DNA of 9,905 bases. It comes from Brevundimonas vancanneytii (lineage in GTDB: Bacteria; Pseudomonadota; Alphaproteobacteria; Caulobacterales; Caulobacteraceae). Positions 1 through 7,292 of this stretch are shown here, one piece after another. Under the pieces are notes generated by a model. It was not told the origin of the DNA, did no database searches, and saw only the letters and a list, made by a program, of their open reading frames with translations. The stretch is taken from the NCBI GenBank assembly GCA_945874855.1, contig CAMCIP010000077.1, forward strand, positions 1 to 9,905. Reading direction: 5' to 3'. The translations under genes were made by a program, and so were the position numbers. How positions within the stretch are numbered: the stretch's first letter is position 1; each line of letters begins with the position of its first letter.

Positions 1-980
<980 letters not shown>

Positions 981-982
981 GG

Positions 983-2218
983 TCAGACTCCCACCTCGCG
1001 CCGCTGCTCGGTGATGCGCCAGTCCTCGGTCGCATAGACCTCCTCGAACATGCTCTTCACCGAGGGACGCGACTGTCCCAGCGTGCCGATGGCCTCGGAC
1101 TCCTTGCCGGCGGCGCGGACCTGTTCGACGGCCTCGGCCTCGGCGGCCGTCTGCTGTTCGTCGGACCATTCGCCCAGCGCGATCAGGTGCTGTTTCAGGC
1201 GGGCGATCGGATCACCCAGCGGCCAGCGCTCGTGCTCGTCGGCCGGGCGGTAGCGGCTGGGATCGTCGGAGGTCGAGTGCGGGGCGCCGCGGTAGGTGAA
1301 CAGCTCGATCACCGTCGCGCCCTGGTTGGTGCGGGCCCGCTCCTCGGCCCACTGGGTCGCGGCCCAGACCGCCAGGAAGTCATTGCCGTCGACGCGCAGG
1401 GCCGGCAGGCCGTAGCCGATGGCCTTGGAGGCGAACGTCGTCTCCAGCCCGCCGGCGATGCCCTGGAAGGAGCTGATGGCCCACTGGTTGTTGACGATGT
1501 TGAGGATCACCGGGGCGCGGTAGACGGCCGCAAACGTAAGGGCGTTGTGGAAGTCGCCTTCGGCCGTGGCGCCGTCGCCGATCCAGCTGATGGCGATCTT
1601 GTCGTCGCCCTTGTAGGCCGATGCCATGGCCCAGCCGACGGCCTGCGGCACCTGGGTGCCGAGGTTGCCGCTGATGGTGAAGAAGCCATAGTCCTTCGCC
1701 GAATACATGATCGGCAGCTGGCGGCCTTTGATCGGGTCCGAAGCGTTCGAATAGATCTGGTTCATCATGGTCGCGAGCGGATAGCCGCGTGCGATCAGCA
1801 GGCCCTGCTGGCGATAGGTGGGGAAGCCCATGTCCTCGCGTGACAGGATCATGCCCTGGGCCACGGCGATGGCCTCCTCGCCGGTGCACTTCATGTAGAA
1901 GCTGGTCTTGCCCTGACGGTGGGCGCGATGCATCCGGTCGTCGAAGGCGCGGGTCAGGATCATCGCCTTCAGACCCTTGCGCAGGGTCTCGGCGTCCAGC
2001 TTCGGGTTCCACGGGCCGACGGCCTGGCCGTCGTCGTCCAGCACGCGCACCAGACGGAAGGCGAGGTCCAGCATGGCCACCGGCTTGGCGTCGGTCGGCG
2101 GCCGGTCGACCGCGCCGGCGGCGTCGATCTTGATGTGGCTGAAGTCGGGCGCATCGCCGGGGCGGCCCGGGGGTTCGGGCACGCGCAGACTGAGGGCCTG
2201 GGCATTGGTCTTCTTCAT
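983..2218 (-). CDS. bkdA1: Branched-chain 2-oxoacid dehydrogenase E1 component, alpha subunit
   Basis: Thiamine-diphosphate-binding alpha subunit of the E1 heterotetramer, partner of the downstream beta subunit. The chosen ATG at 2218-2216 gives 411 residues, about the size of the Pseudomonas putida protein, and sits 5 nt after an AGGA motif. An in-frame ATG at 2269 would add 17 residues unlike the family (MPGAEETRSDQPDG...) and run into the promoter region. The protein shows the long N-terminal extension of the branched-chain class, the YMKCTGEEAIAV segment (108-119), the FPTYRQQG segment (132-139), and the thiamine diphosphate/Mg motif GDGATAEGDFHNAL (214-227) ending in NNQWAIS (243-249). 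The loop YRGAPHSTSDDPSRYRP (309-325) matches the HSTSDD loop that holds the regulatory serine in mammalian BCKDH; no kinase gene is visible here. The gene is first of the leftward operon and diverges from an Lrp-family gene. Confidence 0.95.
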   Translation of the reverse strand: MKKTNAQALSLRVPEPPGRPGDAPDFSHIKIDAAGAVDRPPTDAKPVAMLDLAFRLVRVLDDDGQAVGPWNPKLDAETLRKGLKAMILTRAFDDRMHRAHRQGKTSFYMKCTGEEAIAVAQGMILSREDMGFPTYRQQGLLIARGYPLATMMNQIYSNASDPIKGRQLPIMYSAKDYGFFTISGNLGTQVPQAVGWAMASAYKGDDKIAISWIGDGATAEGDFHNALTFAAVYRAPVILNIVNNQWAISSFQGIAGGLETTFASKAIGYGLPALRVDGNDFLAVWAATQWAEERARTNQGATVIELFTYRGAPHSTSDDPSRYRPADEHERWPLGDPIARLKQHLIALGEWSDEQQTAAEAEAVEQVRAAGKESEAIGTLGQSRPSVKSMFEEVYATEDWRITEQRREVGV

Positions 2219-2365
2219 CTTCGTCCTGCCGTCCGGTTGATCCGACCGCGTTTCCTCAGCCCCGGGCATAGCATGGAGGCCGCCGCGAAGGCTCGCTCAA
2301 ATCCGACTTGCATAGTCCCGTTTATGGGTATTTCATTGCGTCAAATCATCAATAGGGGAAACGCA
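2219..2365. promoter_or_regulatory. Divergent promoter/operator region between bkdA1 and the Lrp-family gene
   Basis: These 147 bases separate two divergent starts. The part nearest the regulator (about 2295-2360) is clearly AT-richer than its surroundings, as expected for promoter and Lrp-type operator DNA. A TTGACG hexamer on the minus strand (plus-strand 2339-2344) is a candidate -35 for bkdA1, but no convincing -10 sits at the right spacing. TTGCAT at 2308-2313 is a weak -35 candidate for the regulator. An imperfect inverted repeat ATTTCATTGCGTCAAAT lies at 2330-2346, with outer arms ATTT/AAAT, and overlaps the TTGACG. That these elements act as promoter or operator is inference from position. 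Confidence 0.5.
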
Positions 2366-2854
2366 TTGGCCGAGGAACTCGACGCGATCGACGCCCGCAT
2401 CCTGGACATCCTGCAGCACGACGCCGGATTGTCCGTGGCGGAGGTGGCCGACCGGGTCGGATTGTCGGCCTCGCCCTGCTGGCGGCGGATCAAGCGACTG
2501 GAAGACCAGGGCCTGATCCTGAAGCGCGTGACCCTGCTGGACGCAGTCCAGTTGGGGCTGGACTTCGAGGTCTATGCCATCGTCAAGCTGAACCTGCCGT
2601 CGACCGACAATCTGGAGCGGTTCGAGACCGCTGTCGCCGCCTGGCCGGAGGTGGTGCAGTGCGCCACCATCACCGGGCGCGAGGACTATGTGCTGCGCAT
2701 CGTCACCTCGGACATGCACGCCTTCGACAAATTCCTGCGTGAGAAGCTGCTGGCACTCGGCATCGTCTCGGACTGCGAGAGCCACATCGTCACCCGCGGG
2801 GTCAAGAACGTCACGACCCTGCCGCTGGGGATCATCACGCCGCACGTGAGCTGA
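2366..2854 (+). CDS. Lrp/AsnC family transcriptional regulator, BkdR-like by position
   Basis: DNA-binding regulator that probably senses an amino acid and controls the adjacent divergent bkd operon. From the TTG at 2366 it is 162 residues, normal for the family. It begins MAEELDAIDARILDILQHDA, the usual Lrp N-terminus. The winged helix-turn-helix is LSVAEVADRVGLSASPCWRR (22-41) followed by IKRLEDQGLI. The ligand-binding RAM domain follows (about 67-145), including ATITGREDYVLRIV (100-113), the segment that binds the effector amino acid in Lrp proteins. AGGGGAA at 2354-2360 is 5 nt from the TTG, which decides the start. An in-frame ATG at 2324 would add 14 residues, has no clear ribosome binding site, and puts coding sequence through the AT-rich promoter. 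In Pseudomonas putida an Lrp homologue, BkdR, is divergent from bkdA1 and activates it with branched-chain amino acids. The arrangement here is the same, but the ligand is inferred. Confidence 0.93.
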   Translation: MAEELDAIDARILDILQHDAGLSVAEVADRVGLSASPCWRRIKRLEDQGLILKRVTLLDAVQLGLDFEVYAIVKLNLPSTDNLERFETAVAAWPEVVQCATITGREDYVLRIVTSDMHAFDKFLREKLLALGIVSDCESHIVTRGVKNVTTLPLGIITPHVS

Positions 2855-2935
2855 CGCAGCCGGCACATTGCCGATCCTTCAGTTGGCGCCGCGCGGCGCT
2901 GGGCGCAGCCTGTCGGTGGATGGGGAGACCTCGCC
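2855..2935. other. Intergenic gap after the Lrp-family gene, no convincing terminator
   Basis: The 81 bases hold a perfect 14-base palindrome GCGCCGCGCGGCGC at 2886-2899, with no loop and no T-tract, and a small CGGC/GCCG repeat near 2869-2882. Neither looks like an intrinsic terminator. The 3' end carries the GGGGAG ribosome binding site (2922-2927) of the next gene. No promoter stands out, so read-through from the regulator into the next pair is possible. Confidence 0.4.
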
Positions 2936-4234
2936 ATGCGCGCGTTCCGGATTGCTGCAGCCCTTCTGATCCTGGCGCCGGCCGCGCCCGCTCTCGCCCA
3001 GGAGGCCGAGGGCGAGGTCGCGGCCTTCTTCCGCCTGCGCGCCGAAGGGGTGGCCGCGGCCGGGGCCGGGGATATGACCACCGCCGGTGCGCGTCTGGAT
3101 GAGGCGGACGCGCGCAATCCCGGACATCCCGGTCTGACCCTGATGCGGGCCCGGCTGGCGTTTGGCGAGGGGCGCGTCGGCGACGCCGTGGCCCTGGTGG
3201 AGCGATACGCCGGATATGGCCTGATCTTCGACCCGGCGACGGACCGAATTCTCGCGACGCTGGCCGGTACGTCCGCGCTGGCCGGGGCGGAGGCGCAGCT
3301 GGCGCGCAACCGGGCACCCGTGGGCGCGAACCGGCTGACGCCGGTGATCGGGGTCGCGGGCCCCGGCCTGACCGAGGCCGTCCTGTGGGACGCCGCGCGG
3401 AGCCGGTGGCTGGTCTCGCAGGTCGCCGGCCGGACAATCCTGTCCGTGGACGGATCGGGCGCGGCGACACCCTTCCTTGAGTCCAGTGCGGCGCGGGGCG
3501 GGGTACTGGGTCTGGCCTGGGCCCCGGGGCGGATGCGGCTGTGGGCCACGACGGCGCCGGTGCCGCCCGCCATGGCGACCCTTCGGGCCGGGACCGCGCC
3601 GCCGGCCCCCGCCCTGCTGCGCATCGATCCGGCGACGGGGCGCGTTCTGGCGCAATTCGATCTGCCCGGCGGCGCCGCAGCCGCGCCCGGCGACCTGGCC
3701 GCAGGGTCGGACGGCACGGTGTTCGTCTCGGACTCCGCGCGCGGGGCCCTGCTGGTGCTGCGGGGCGGGAACGGGACGGTGGAGACCCTGACGGCGCCGG
3801 GCACGCTGGGCTCGCCGCAGGGCATGGTGATCTCGCCTGACGCGCGGACGCTGATCGTCGCGGACTATCCATCGGGCCTGTGGCGCGTCGACGTGTCCAC
3901 CGGCGCGGCGAGCCGGCTGCCGACGCCGGAGGGCGTCTCCCTGATCGGCGTCGACGGCCTGATCGGCGACGACCGCCGCCTCTACGCCGTCCAGAACGGC
4001 GTGGCCCCGCAACGGATTCTGCGGCTGGACCTGAACGCCGACTGGACCGCGGTCGAGGCGGTCGAGGTGCTCGCCGCCAACCTGCCGGAGATCGACGAGC
4101 CCACCACGGGCGTGATGCTTGACGGCGCTCTGATCTTCGTGGCCCGATCCCAGTGGAGCGAATTCGACGGCGAGGGCCGGCCGGGTTCGCCGGAGATGGC
4201 GCCGGCGCGGGTCATGAGACTGGCGCTGGACTGA
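2936..4234 (+). CDS. Secreted TPR-like plus beta-propeller protein, SMP-30/gluconolactonase-like
   Basis: Function unknown; probably a periplasmic protein. The 432-residue product starts with a clear signal peptide (MRAFRIAAALLILAPAAPALA, cleavage predicted before QEAE at residue 22). Residues about 27-125 look alpha-helical and TPR-like: AEGVAAAGAGDMTTAGARLD, then a second helical pair around MRARLAFGEGRVGDAVALVE. From about residue 140 to the end the sequence has repeated beta-propeller blades, with units such as VLWDAARSRWLVSQ, ALLRIDPATGRVLAQFDLP, DLAAGSDGTVFVSDSARGAL, SPQGMVISPDARTLIVADY and GLWRVDVSTGAASRLP. This resembles the SMP-30/gluconolactonase/LRE or NHL-type folds. I cannot assign metal ligands or a substrate, so it may be a binding protein rather than a lactonase. 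GGGGAG lies 8 nt before the ATG. Pirin follows after 14 nt, suggesting one transcript. Confidence 0.85.
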   Translation: MRAFRIAAALLILAPAAPALAQEAEGEVAAFFRLRAEGVAAAGAGDMTTAGARLDEADARNPGHPGLTLMRARLAFGEGRVGDAVALVERYAGYGLIFDPATDRILATLAGTSALAGAEAQLARNRAPVGANRLTPVIGVAGPGLTEAVLWDAARSRWLVSQVAGRTILSVDGSGAATPFLESSAARGGVLGLAWAPGRMRLWATTAPVPPAMATLRAGTAPPAPALLRIDPATGRVLAQFDLPGGAAAAPGDLAAGSDGTVFVSDSARGALLVLRGGNGTVETLTAPGTLGSPQGMVISPDARTLIVADYPSGLWRVDVSTGAASRLPTPEGVSLIGVDGLIGDDRRLYAVQNGVAPQRILRLDLNADWTAVEAVEVLAANLPEIDEPTTGVMLDGALIFVARSQWSEFDGEGRPGSPEMAPARVMRLALD

Positions 4235-4248
4235 AGGGGCGACCGCGC

Positions 4249-5175
4249 ATGATCGAGATGGTGATTCAGGCCCGCAGGAAGGACCTGGGCGGGTTTGAAG
4301 TCGGGCGGATCCTGCCGTTCCATGCGCGCCGCATGGTCGGGCCCTTCATCTTCCTGGACCAGATGGGCCCCGCGGAGTTCGCGCCGGGTTCAGAGGCGCT
4401 CAATGTGCGCCCCCATCCGCATATCGGCCTGTCGACCCTGACCTACCTGTTCGAGGGCGAAATCCTGCACCGGGACAACACCGGCGCGGCCCAGGCCATC
4501 CGGCCCGGCGAGGTCAACTGGATGACGGCCGGCAAGGGCATCGTCCACTCCGAGCGCACCGACCCGCTGAAGCGCAGCGCGGGCGGGCCGATGCACGGCA
4601 TGCAGGCCTGGATCGCCCTGCCCGACCATCTGGAAGAGACCGACCCGGCGTTCCACCATCATGGCGAAGGCGACCAGCCGACCTATGAGAACCAGGGCCT
4701 GTTCGCGCGGCTGGTGGCGGGCGAGGCCTATGGCGCCCGGGCGGCCGTGCCGACTCCGTCGCCCCTGTTCTACGTCCACTGGGAGATGCAGACCGACGTC
4801 CGCACCGCGCCGCCGCCGGGCAAGGGGGCGGGCGGCATGAGCGAGCGGGCGCTCTATGTCGCCAAGGGACAGATCGAGGTCGGCGACCGGACCTTCGGCG
4901 AGGGCCAGATGATCGTGCTGGAGCCGCAGGCCGAGCCGACGGTGCGGGCGCTGGTCCCCTCGACCGTCATGGTGCTGGGCGGCGAACCGGTGGGCCCGCG
5001 CCACATCTGGTGGAATTTCGTCCATTCGAAGCAGGACCGGATCGACCAGGCCAAGGCCGACTGGAAGGCGGGGCGCATGGCCCTGCCGCATGAGGACGAC
5101 CTGGAGTTCATCCCCCTGCCCGACGTGCCCTCCACGCCGGAGCCGGCGCCAGAGCCGCCGAAGCCGCCGGTCTAG
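4249..5175 (+). CDS. Pirin family protein (bicupin)
   Basis: Pirins are two-cupin iron proteins; some bacterial members have quercetin 2,3-dioxygenase activity and others bind metabolic enzymes, so the cellular role here is open. The 308-residue product begins MIEMVIQARRKDLGGFEVGR. The four pirin metal ligands are intact: His56 and His58 in RPHPHIGLST, His100 and Glu102 in TAGKGIVHSER. The FLDQMGP segment (35-41) and the HGMQAWIALP-type second motif are also present. The C-terminal cupin covers about residues 165-270, and the protein ends in a Pro/Glu-rich tail (PSTPEPAPEPPKPPV) beyond the usual fold. The ATG at 4249 was chosen because AAGGGG (4234-4239) overlaps the preceding stop codon and lies 9 nt upstream; a longer in-frame ATG at 4153 is inside the previous gene and reads as non-family sequence. 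The stop TAG (5173-5175) overlaps that of the convergent hydrolase. Confidence 0.95.
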   Translation: MIEMVIQARRKDLGGFEVGRILPFHARRMVGPFIFLDQMGPAEFAPGSEALNVRPHPHIGLSTLTYLFEGEILHRDNTGAAQAIRPGEVNWMTAGKGIVHSERTDPLKRSAGGPMHGMQAWIALPDHLEETDPAFHHHGEGDQPTYENQGLFARLVAGEAYGARAAVPTPSPLFYVHWEMQTDVRTAPPPGKGAGGMSERALYVAKGQIEVGDRTFGEGQMIVLEPQAEPTVRALVPSTVMVLGGEPVGPRHIWWNFVHSKQDRIDQAKADWKAGRMALPHEDDLEFIPLPDVPSTPEPAPEPPKPPV

Positions 5176-6131
5176 AGGCTCCGCAGAAACTCCAGCAGCA
5201 GCCGGTTCACCTCGTCCGGCCGTTCCTGCTGCAGCCAGTGGCCGGCGCCGGGCAGGACATGGGGGCCGCGCAGGTCGGGGGCCCAGTCCTTCAGCGTTGC
5301 CTCGTGGCGGCCGGCGTAGTGGCGCACGGGGTCGTGCTCGCCGACGACGAACAGCGCCGGCACGCGAATGCGGGCGTCCTGGAGCCAGGCGGTCAGGTCC
5401 CAGTTGCGGTCGAGGTTGCGGTACCAGTCGAACGGCCCCTTGAACCCGCCGGCCGTGAAGGCGTCGACATACTCCTGGAAGTGCGCCTCACTGAGCCAGG
5501 GCGGCAGGGTGGCGCGGTCAGAGATCGTGTCCAGCATGGGCACGCCGGGCGGCAGGAAGCCTGTCGAGCGGTCGGCCGCGGCCGTGGCGCCGTCATAGGA
5601 CCAGAAGCATTTGCGCAGGGACGTGGCCGGGTCGTCGTCATAGGCGGCGTGCGCCTCCGGATGCTGGAAGGCGGCGATGTAGAGGTCGGCGCCCAGCTTC
5701 TGACCGATCCGGCGCATGGCGGCGATCGGCGGGCCCCCACGCGTGCGGGGCTGGAACGGCATCGACAGGCCGGCGACGGCGGTGAACAGGTCCGGGCGCA
5801 TCAGGGCGCAGTGCCAGGCCACCGGCGCGCCCCAGTCGTGGCCGACCACGACGCAGCGGTCGTGGCCGAGGGCCCGGACCAGATCGACCATGTCGCCGAC
5901 CAGATGCAGGATCGTGTGATCCTCCGTGCGCGAAGGGCCGCCGGTTCCGCCATAGCCCCGCATGTCGGGGGCCACGGCGTGGAAGCCCGCATCGGCCAGT
6001 GCCTCCACCTGGGCGCGCCAGCTGATCGCCAGTTCGGGAAAGCCGTGGATCAGCAGCACCAGCGGGCCGGTGCCCGCCTCCAGGACCTGCTGCTCCAGCC
6101 CGTCGGTCGGGATGCGTCGCGTCTGCACCAT
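5172..6131 (-). CDS. Soluble epoxide hydrolase-type alpha/beta hydrolase
   Basis: Predicted cytoplasmic alpha/beta hydrolase that opens epoxides to diols. The 319-residue product begins MVQTRRIPTDGLEQQVLEAG. It shows the oxyanion HGFPE (29-33), the nucleophile elbow VGHDWGAP with Asp99, the acid in GEHDPV (Asp267), and the catalytic His298 in GAGHWLQQERP. The two tyrosines that activate the epoxide are plausibly Tyr151 in YIAAFQHPEA and Tyr237 in DWYRNLDRNW, both in contexts typical of soluble epoxide hydrolases. An Asp nucleophile also occurs in haloalkane and fluoroacetate dehalogenases, but the WYRN motif favours epoxide hydrolase. The start at 6131 is preceded by GGAAGGA at good spacing; an in-frame ATG five codons upstream lacks one. 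The gene is 61 nt downstream of the TraB/GumN-like gene on the same strand, so co-transcription is likely. The native substrate cannot be told. Confidence 0.92.
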   Translation of the reverse strand: MVQTRRIPTDGLEQQVLEAGTGPLVLLIHGFPELAISWRAQVEALADAGFHAVAPDMRGYGGTGGPSRTEDHTILHLVGDMVDLVRALGHDRCVVVGHDWGAPVAWHCALMRPDLFTAVAGLSMPFQPRTRGGPPIAAMRRIGQKLGADLYIAAFQHPEAHAAYDDDPATSLRKCFWSYDGATAAADRSTGFLPPGVPMLDTISDRATLPPWLSEAHFQEYVDAFTAGGFKGPFDWYRNLDRNWDLTAWLQDARIRVPALFVVGEHDPVRHYAGRHEATLKDWAPDLRGPHVLPGAGHWLQQERPDEVNRLLLEFLRSL

Positions 6132-6192
6132 GGTGTCCTTCCGCATGCGTCGAATGCCGTCCTGTACCAGACTGCGCGCGGCGGGCGCCGCG

Positions 6193-7146
6193 TCAGTCGT
6201 CTGTCGACGTCCACGCCGGGCCGACGATCTCGAACCCCTCGGCCTTGAGCGTGTCGAGAACGCCGTCCGGCTCGGCCAGCACGCGGAGCGGCGCGACGGC
6301 CAGGGTGACACCGTCCCGGGACAGGGCCCCGGCCACGGCCGCGTTCCATTCGCCGCGCAGCCGTTCGCCATACTCCGGATCGCCCCAGGGCCAGCAGCTG
6401 GACAGGGCGTCCTCGAGCGCGGAGTTCATCACGCCTGGCACGTCGAAACGTCGCCACGCCTGGGCGCGCCCCAGCATGCCCGCTTCGCCGGCCTCGGCAG
6501 CGGTGATGGCCTTCTGGATACAGGGGGTCCAGCGCTCGGGCGGCATCTCCAGCAGGTCATCGATCACCTCGTCGCCACGGACCCGGCCGACGCGCTCGCT
6601 GGGCGTTCGGCCCCGTCGGGCGGTGCGCCGCACCACCTCGTCCGCCGCCAGACCGCGATCCCGGCGCAGGCCGGTGACGTTGAACATCAGGCCCGAGGCC
6701 GTCACGAAAAAACTGGTGGTGGAGAAGTCCTCGTCATGGCGCGCCTCGACTGCATCCAGCCGGGCCTGCCATTCCGGGGCCAGATAGTCGGCGCTGGTGG
6801 TGCGACCCGGCAGCCGGGTCAGGGTGCGTGAGCGCCAGATCATCCGCATGATGTCCCAGGGCGACACGTCCACGCTCTGCGAAAACAGCACCCGGTCGGC
6901 GCGGGCGGCCACCCGTTCCAGGGCGTCAGGCCGCCAGCCCAGGTCCTTTGGCAGGGCCTGGATGGCCCCGACCAGCAGGAGGGTCGATCCGCCCCGCGTC
7001 ACTTCCCATGTCGGCGCTCCCGACAGCCGCGCCTCGACGATGATCTCGTCGACCTCGGTCTCGGCTTCCTGCGCGAGGGCAGGCCCGACCGCGCAAAGGA
7101 GTATCAATACAATGAAGGCCGCAAAGGTCTTCTGAATGAGGTACAT
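6193..7146 (-). CDS. Secreted TraB/GumN family-like protein with degenerate active site
   Basis: A 317-residue protein with a signal peptide (LLCAVGPALA, cleavage predicted before QEAET at residue 26), so probably periplasmic or secreted. PTWEVTRGGSTLLLVGAIQALP (45-66) corresponds to the opening of TraB/GumN proteins, whose usual form is PxWxV followed by a GTIH-type motif. ADRVLFSQSVDV (83-94) matches the next strand, and TLAVAPLRVLAEPDGVLDTLKAEGFEIV matches the C-terminal repeat. The GxxH histidine is Gln63, the C-terminal GxxH histidine is replaced by Arg288, and the glutamate of the Glu-Val-Asp strand is replaced by Ser/Gln. If the alignment is right, the metal-dependent hydrolase or protease activity proposed for this superfamily is lost. 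The ATG at 7146 follows an AGGT motif by a few bases. The gene diverges from a TonB-dependent receptor and precedes an epoxide hydrolase. The family assignment rests on motif spacing by eye. Confidence 0.68.
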   Translation of the reverse strand: MYLIQKTFAAFIVLILLCAVGPALAQEAETEVDEIIVEARLSGAPTWEVTRGGSTLLLVGAIQALPKDLGWRPDALERVAARADRVLFSQSVDVSPWDIMRMIWRSRTLTRLPGRTTSADYLAPEWQARLDAVEARHDEDFSTTSFFVTASGLMFNVTGLRRDRGLAADEVVRRTARRGRTPSERVGRVRGDEVIDDLLEMPPERWTPCIQKAITAAEAGEAGMLGRAQAWRRFDVPGVMNSALEDALSSCWPWGDPEYGERLRGEWNAAVAGALSRDGVTLAVAPLRVLAEPDGVLDTLKAEGFEIVGPAWTSTDD

Positions 7147-7180
7147 GGAGACCTAATTTCGCCGCAATGATTACAGAATA

Positions 7181-7197
7181 GAAATGAATCTCATCTC
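7181..7197. promoter_or_regulatory. Inverted repeat, candidate operator
   Basis: GAAATGAATCTCATCTC reads as GAnATGA-3-TCATnTC, matching at six of seven arm positions. The ATGA-nnn-TCAT core is also found at the centre of the classical Fur box, but the full 19-base Fur consensus matches only about 10 positions, so Fur binding is weakly supported. The position, inside the AT-rich divergent region near a TonB-dependent receptor gene, suits a regulator that could control both flanking genes. Confidence 0.35.
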
Positions 7198-7220
7198 CAT
7201 TGATGACCACGATTTAATGC

Positions 7221-7249
7221 ACCTGTCCAGCTTGTAACTGGCGGCAGGT
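7221..7249 (+). other. Potential leader hairpin 1 (5' UTR of TonB-dependent receptor)
   Basis: ACCTG pairs with CAGGT (7221-7225 with 7245-7249), and inside it CCAG pairs with CTGG (7227-7230 with 7238-7241) around a 7-base CTTGTAA loop, with a small 1x3 internal loop. There is no T-tract, so it is not an intrinsic terminator. A second CAGGT at 7262-7266 offers an alternative partner for ACCTG. Whether it lies in the transcript depends on the unmapped start site. Confidence 0.35.
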
Positions 7250-7263
7250 CGCTGTCGCTCGCA

Positions 7264-7289
7264 GGTTCCCCGACGACGGAGAGGGAACC
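7264..7289 (+). promoter_or_regulatory. Potential hairpin enclosing the ribosome binding site of the TonB-dependent receptor
   Basis: GGTTCCC (7264-7270) and GGGAACC (7283-7289) form a perfect 7-base inverted repeat around a 12-base loop (7271-7282). The purine-rich GGAGAGGG ribosome binding site (7278-7285) spans the loop and the 3' arm, and the arm ends 3 nt before the ATG at 7293. Folding would partly occlude ribosome access. The repeat is seen directly; a regulatory role is inferred. Confidence 0.45.
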
Positions 7290-7292
7290 CTG

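Larger units (their letters stand above)
7147..7292. promoter_or_regulatory. Divergent intergenic region of the TraB/GumN-like gene and the TonB-dependent receptor
   Basis: These 146 bases contain the promoters of both divergent genes. The left half (7150-7220) is AT-rich against a high-GC background, with TA-rich hexamers on both strands (for example TATTCT on the minus strand, TTTAAT at 7213-7218), but no -35/-10 pair with clean spacing. It also holds an inverted repeat at 7181-7197 and two potential hairpins at 7221-7249 and 7264-7289, listed separately. The receptor transcript probably starts in or near the AT-rich part and so carries a structured leader. Confidence 0.55.

Noticed and set aside
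2886..2899. Perfect 14-base palindrome GCGCCGCGCGGCGC as a terminator
   Set aside because: It has no loop and no T-tract on either side; such GC palindromes arise easily in this composition.
2686..4012. Several 345-379 residue minus-strand frames over the propeller gene
   Set aside because: Overlapping Arg/Pro/Ala-rich frames typical of GC-rich antisense; the plus strand has a signal peptide, ribosome binding site and propeller repeats.
5238..6248. 336-residue plus-strand open frame over the epoxide hydrolase
   Set aside because: Antisense shadow; the minus strand carries complete catalytic motifs.
7181..7199. True Fur box
   Set aside because: Only about 10 of 19 positions match the consensus, so only an unnamed inverted repeat is reported.
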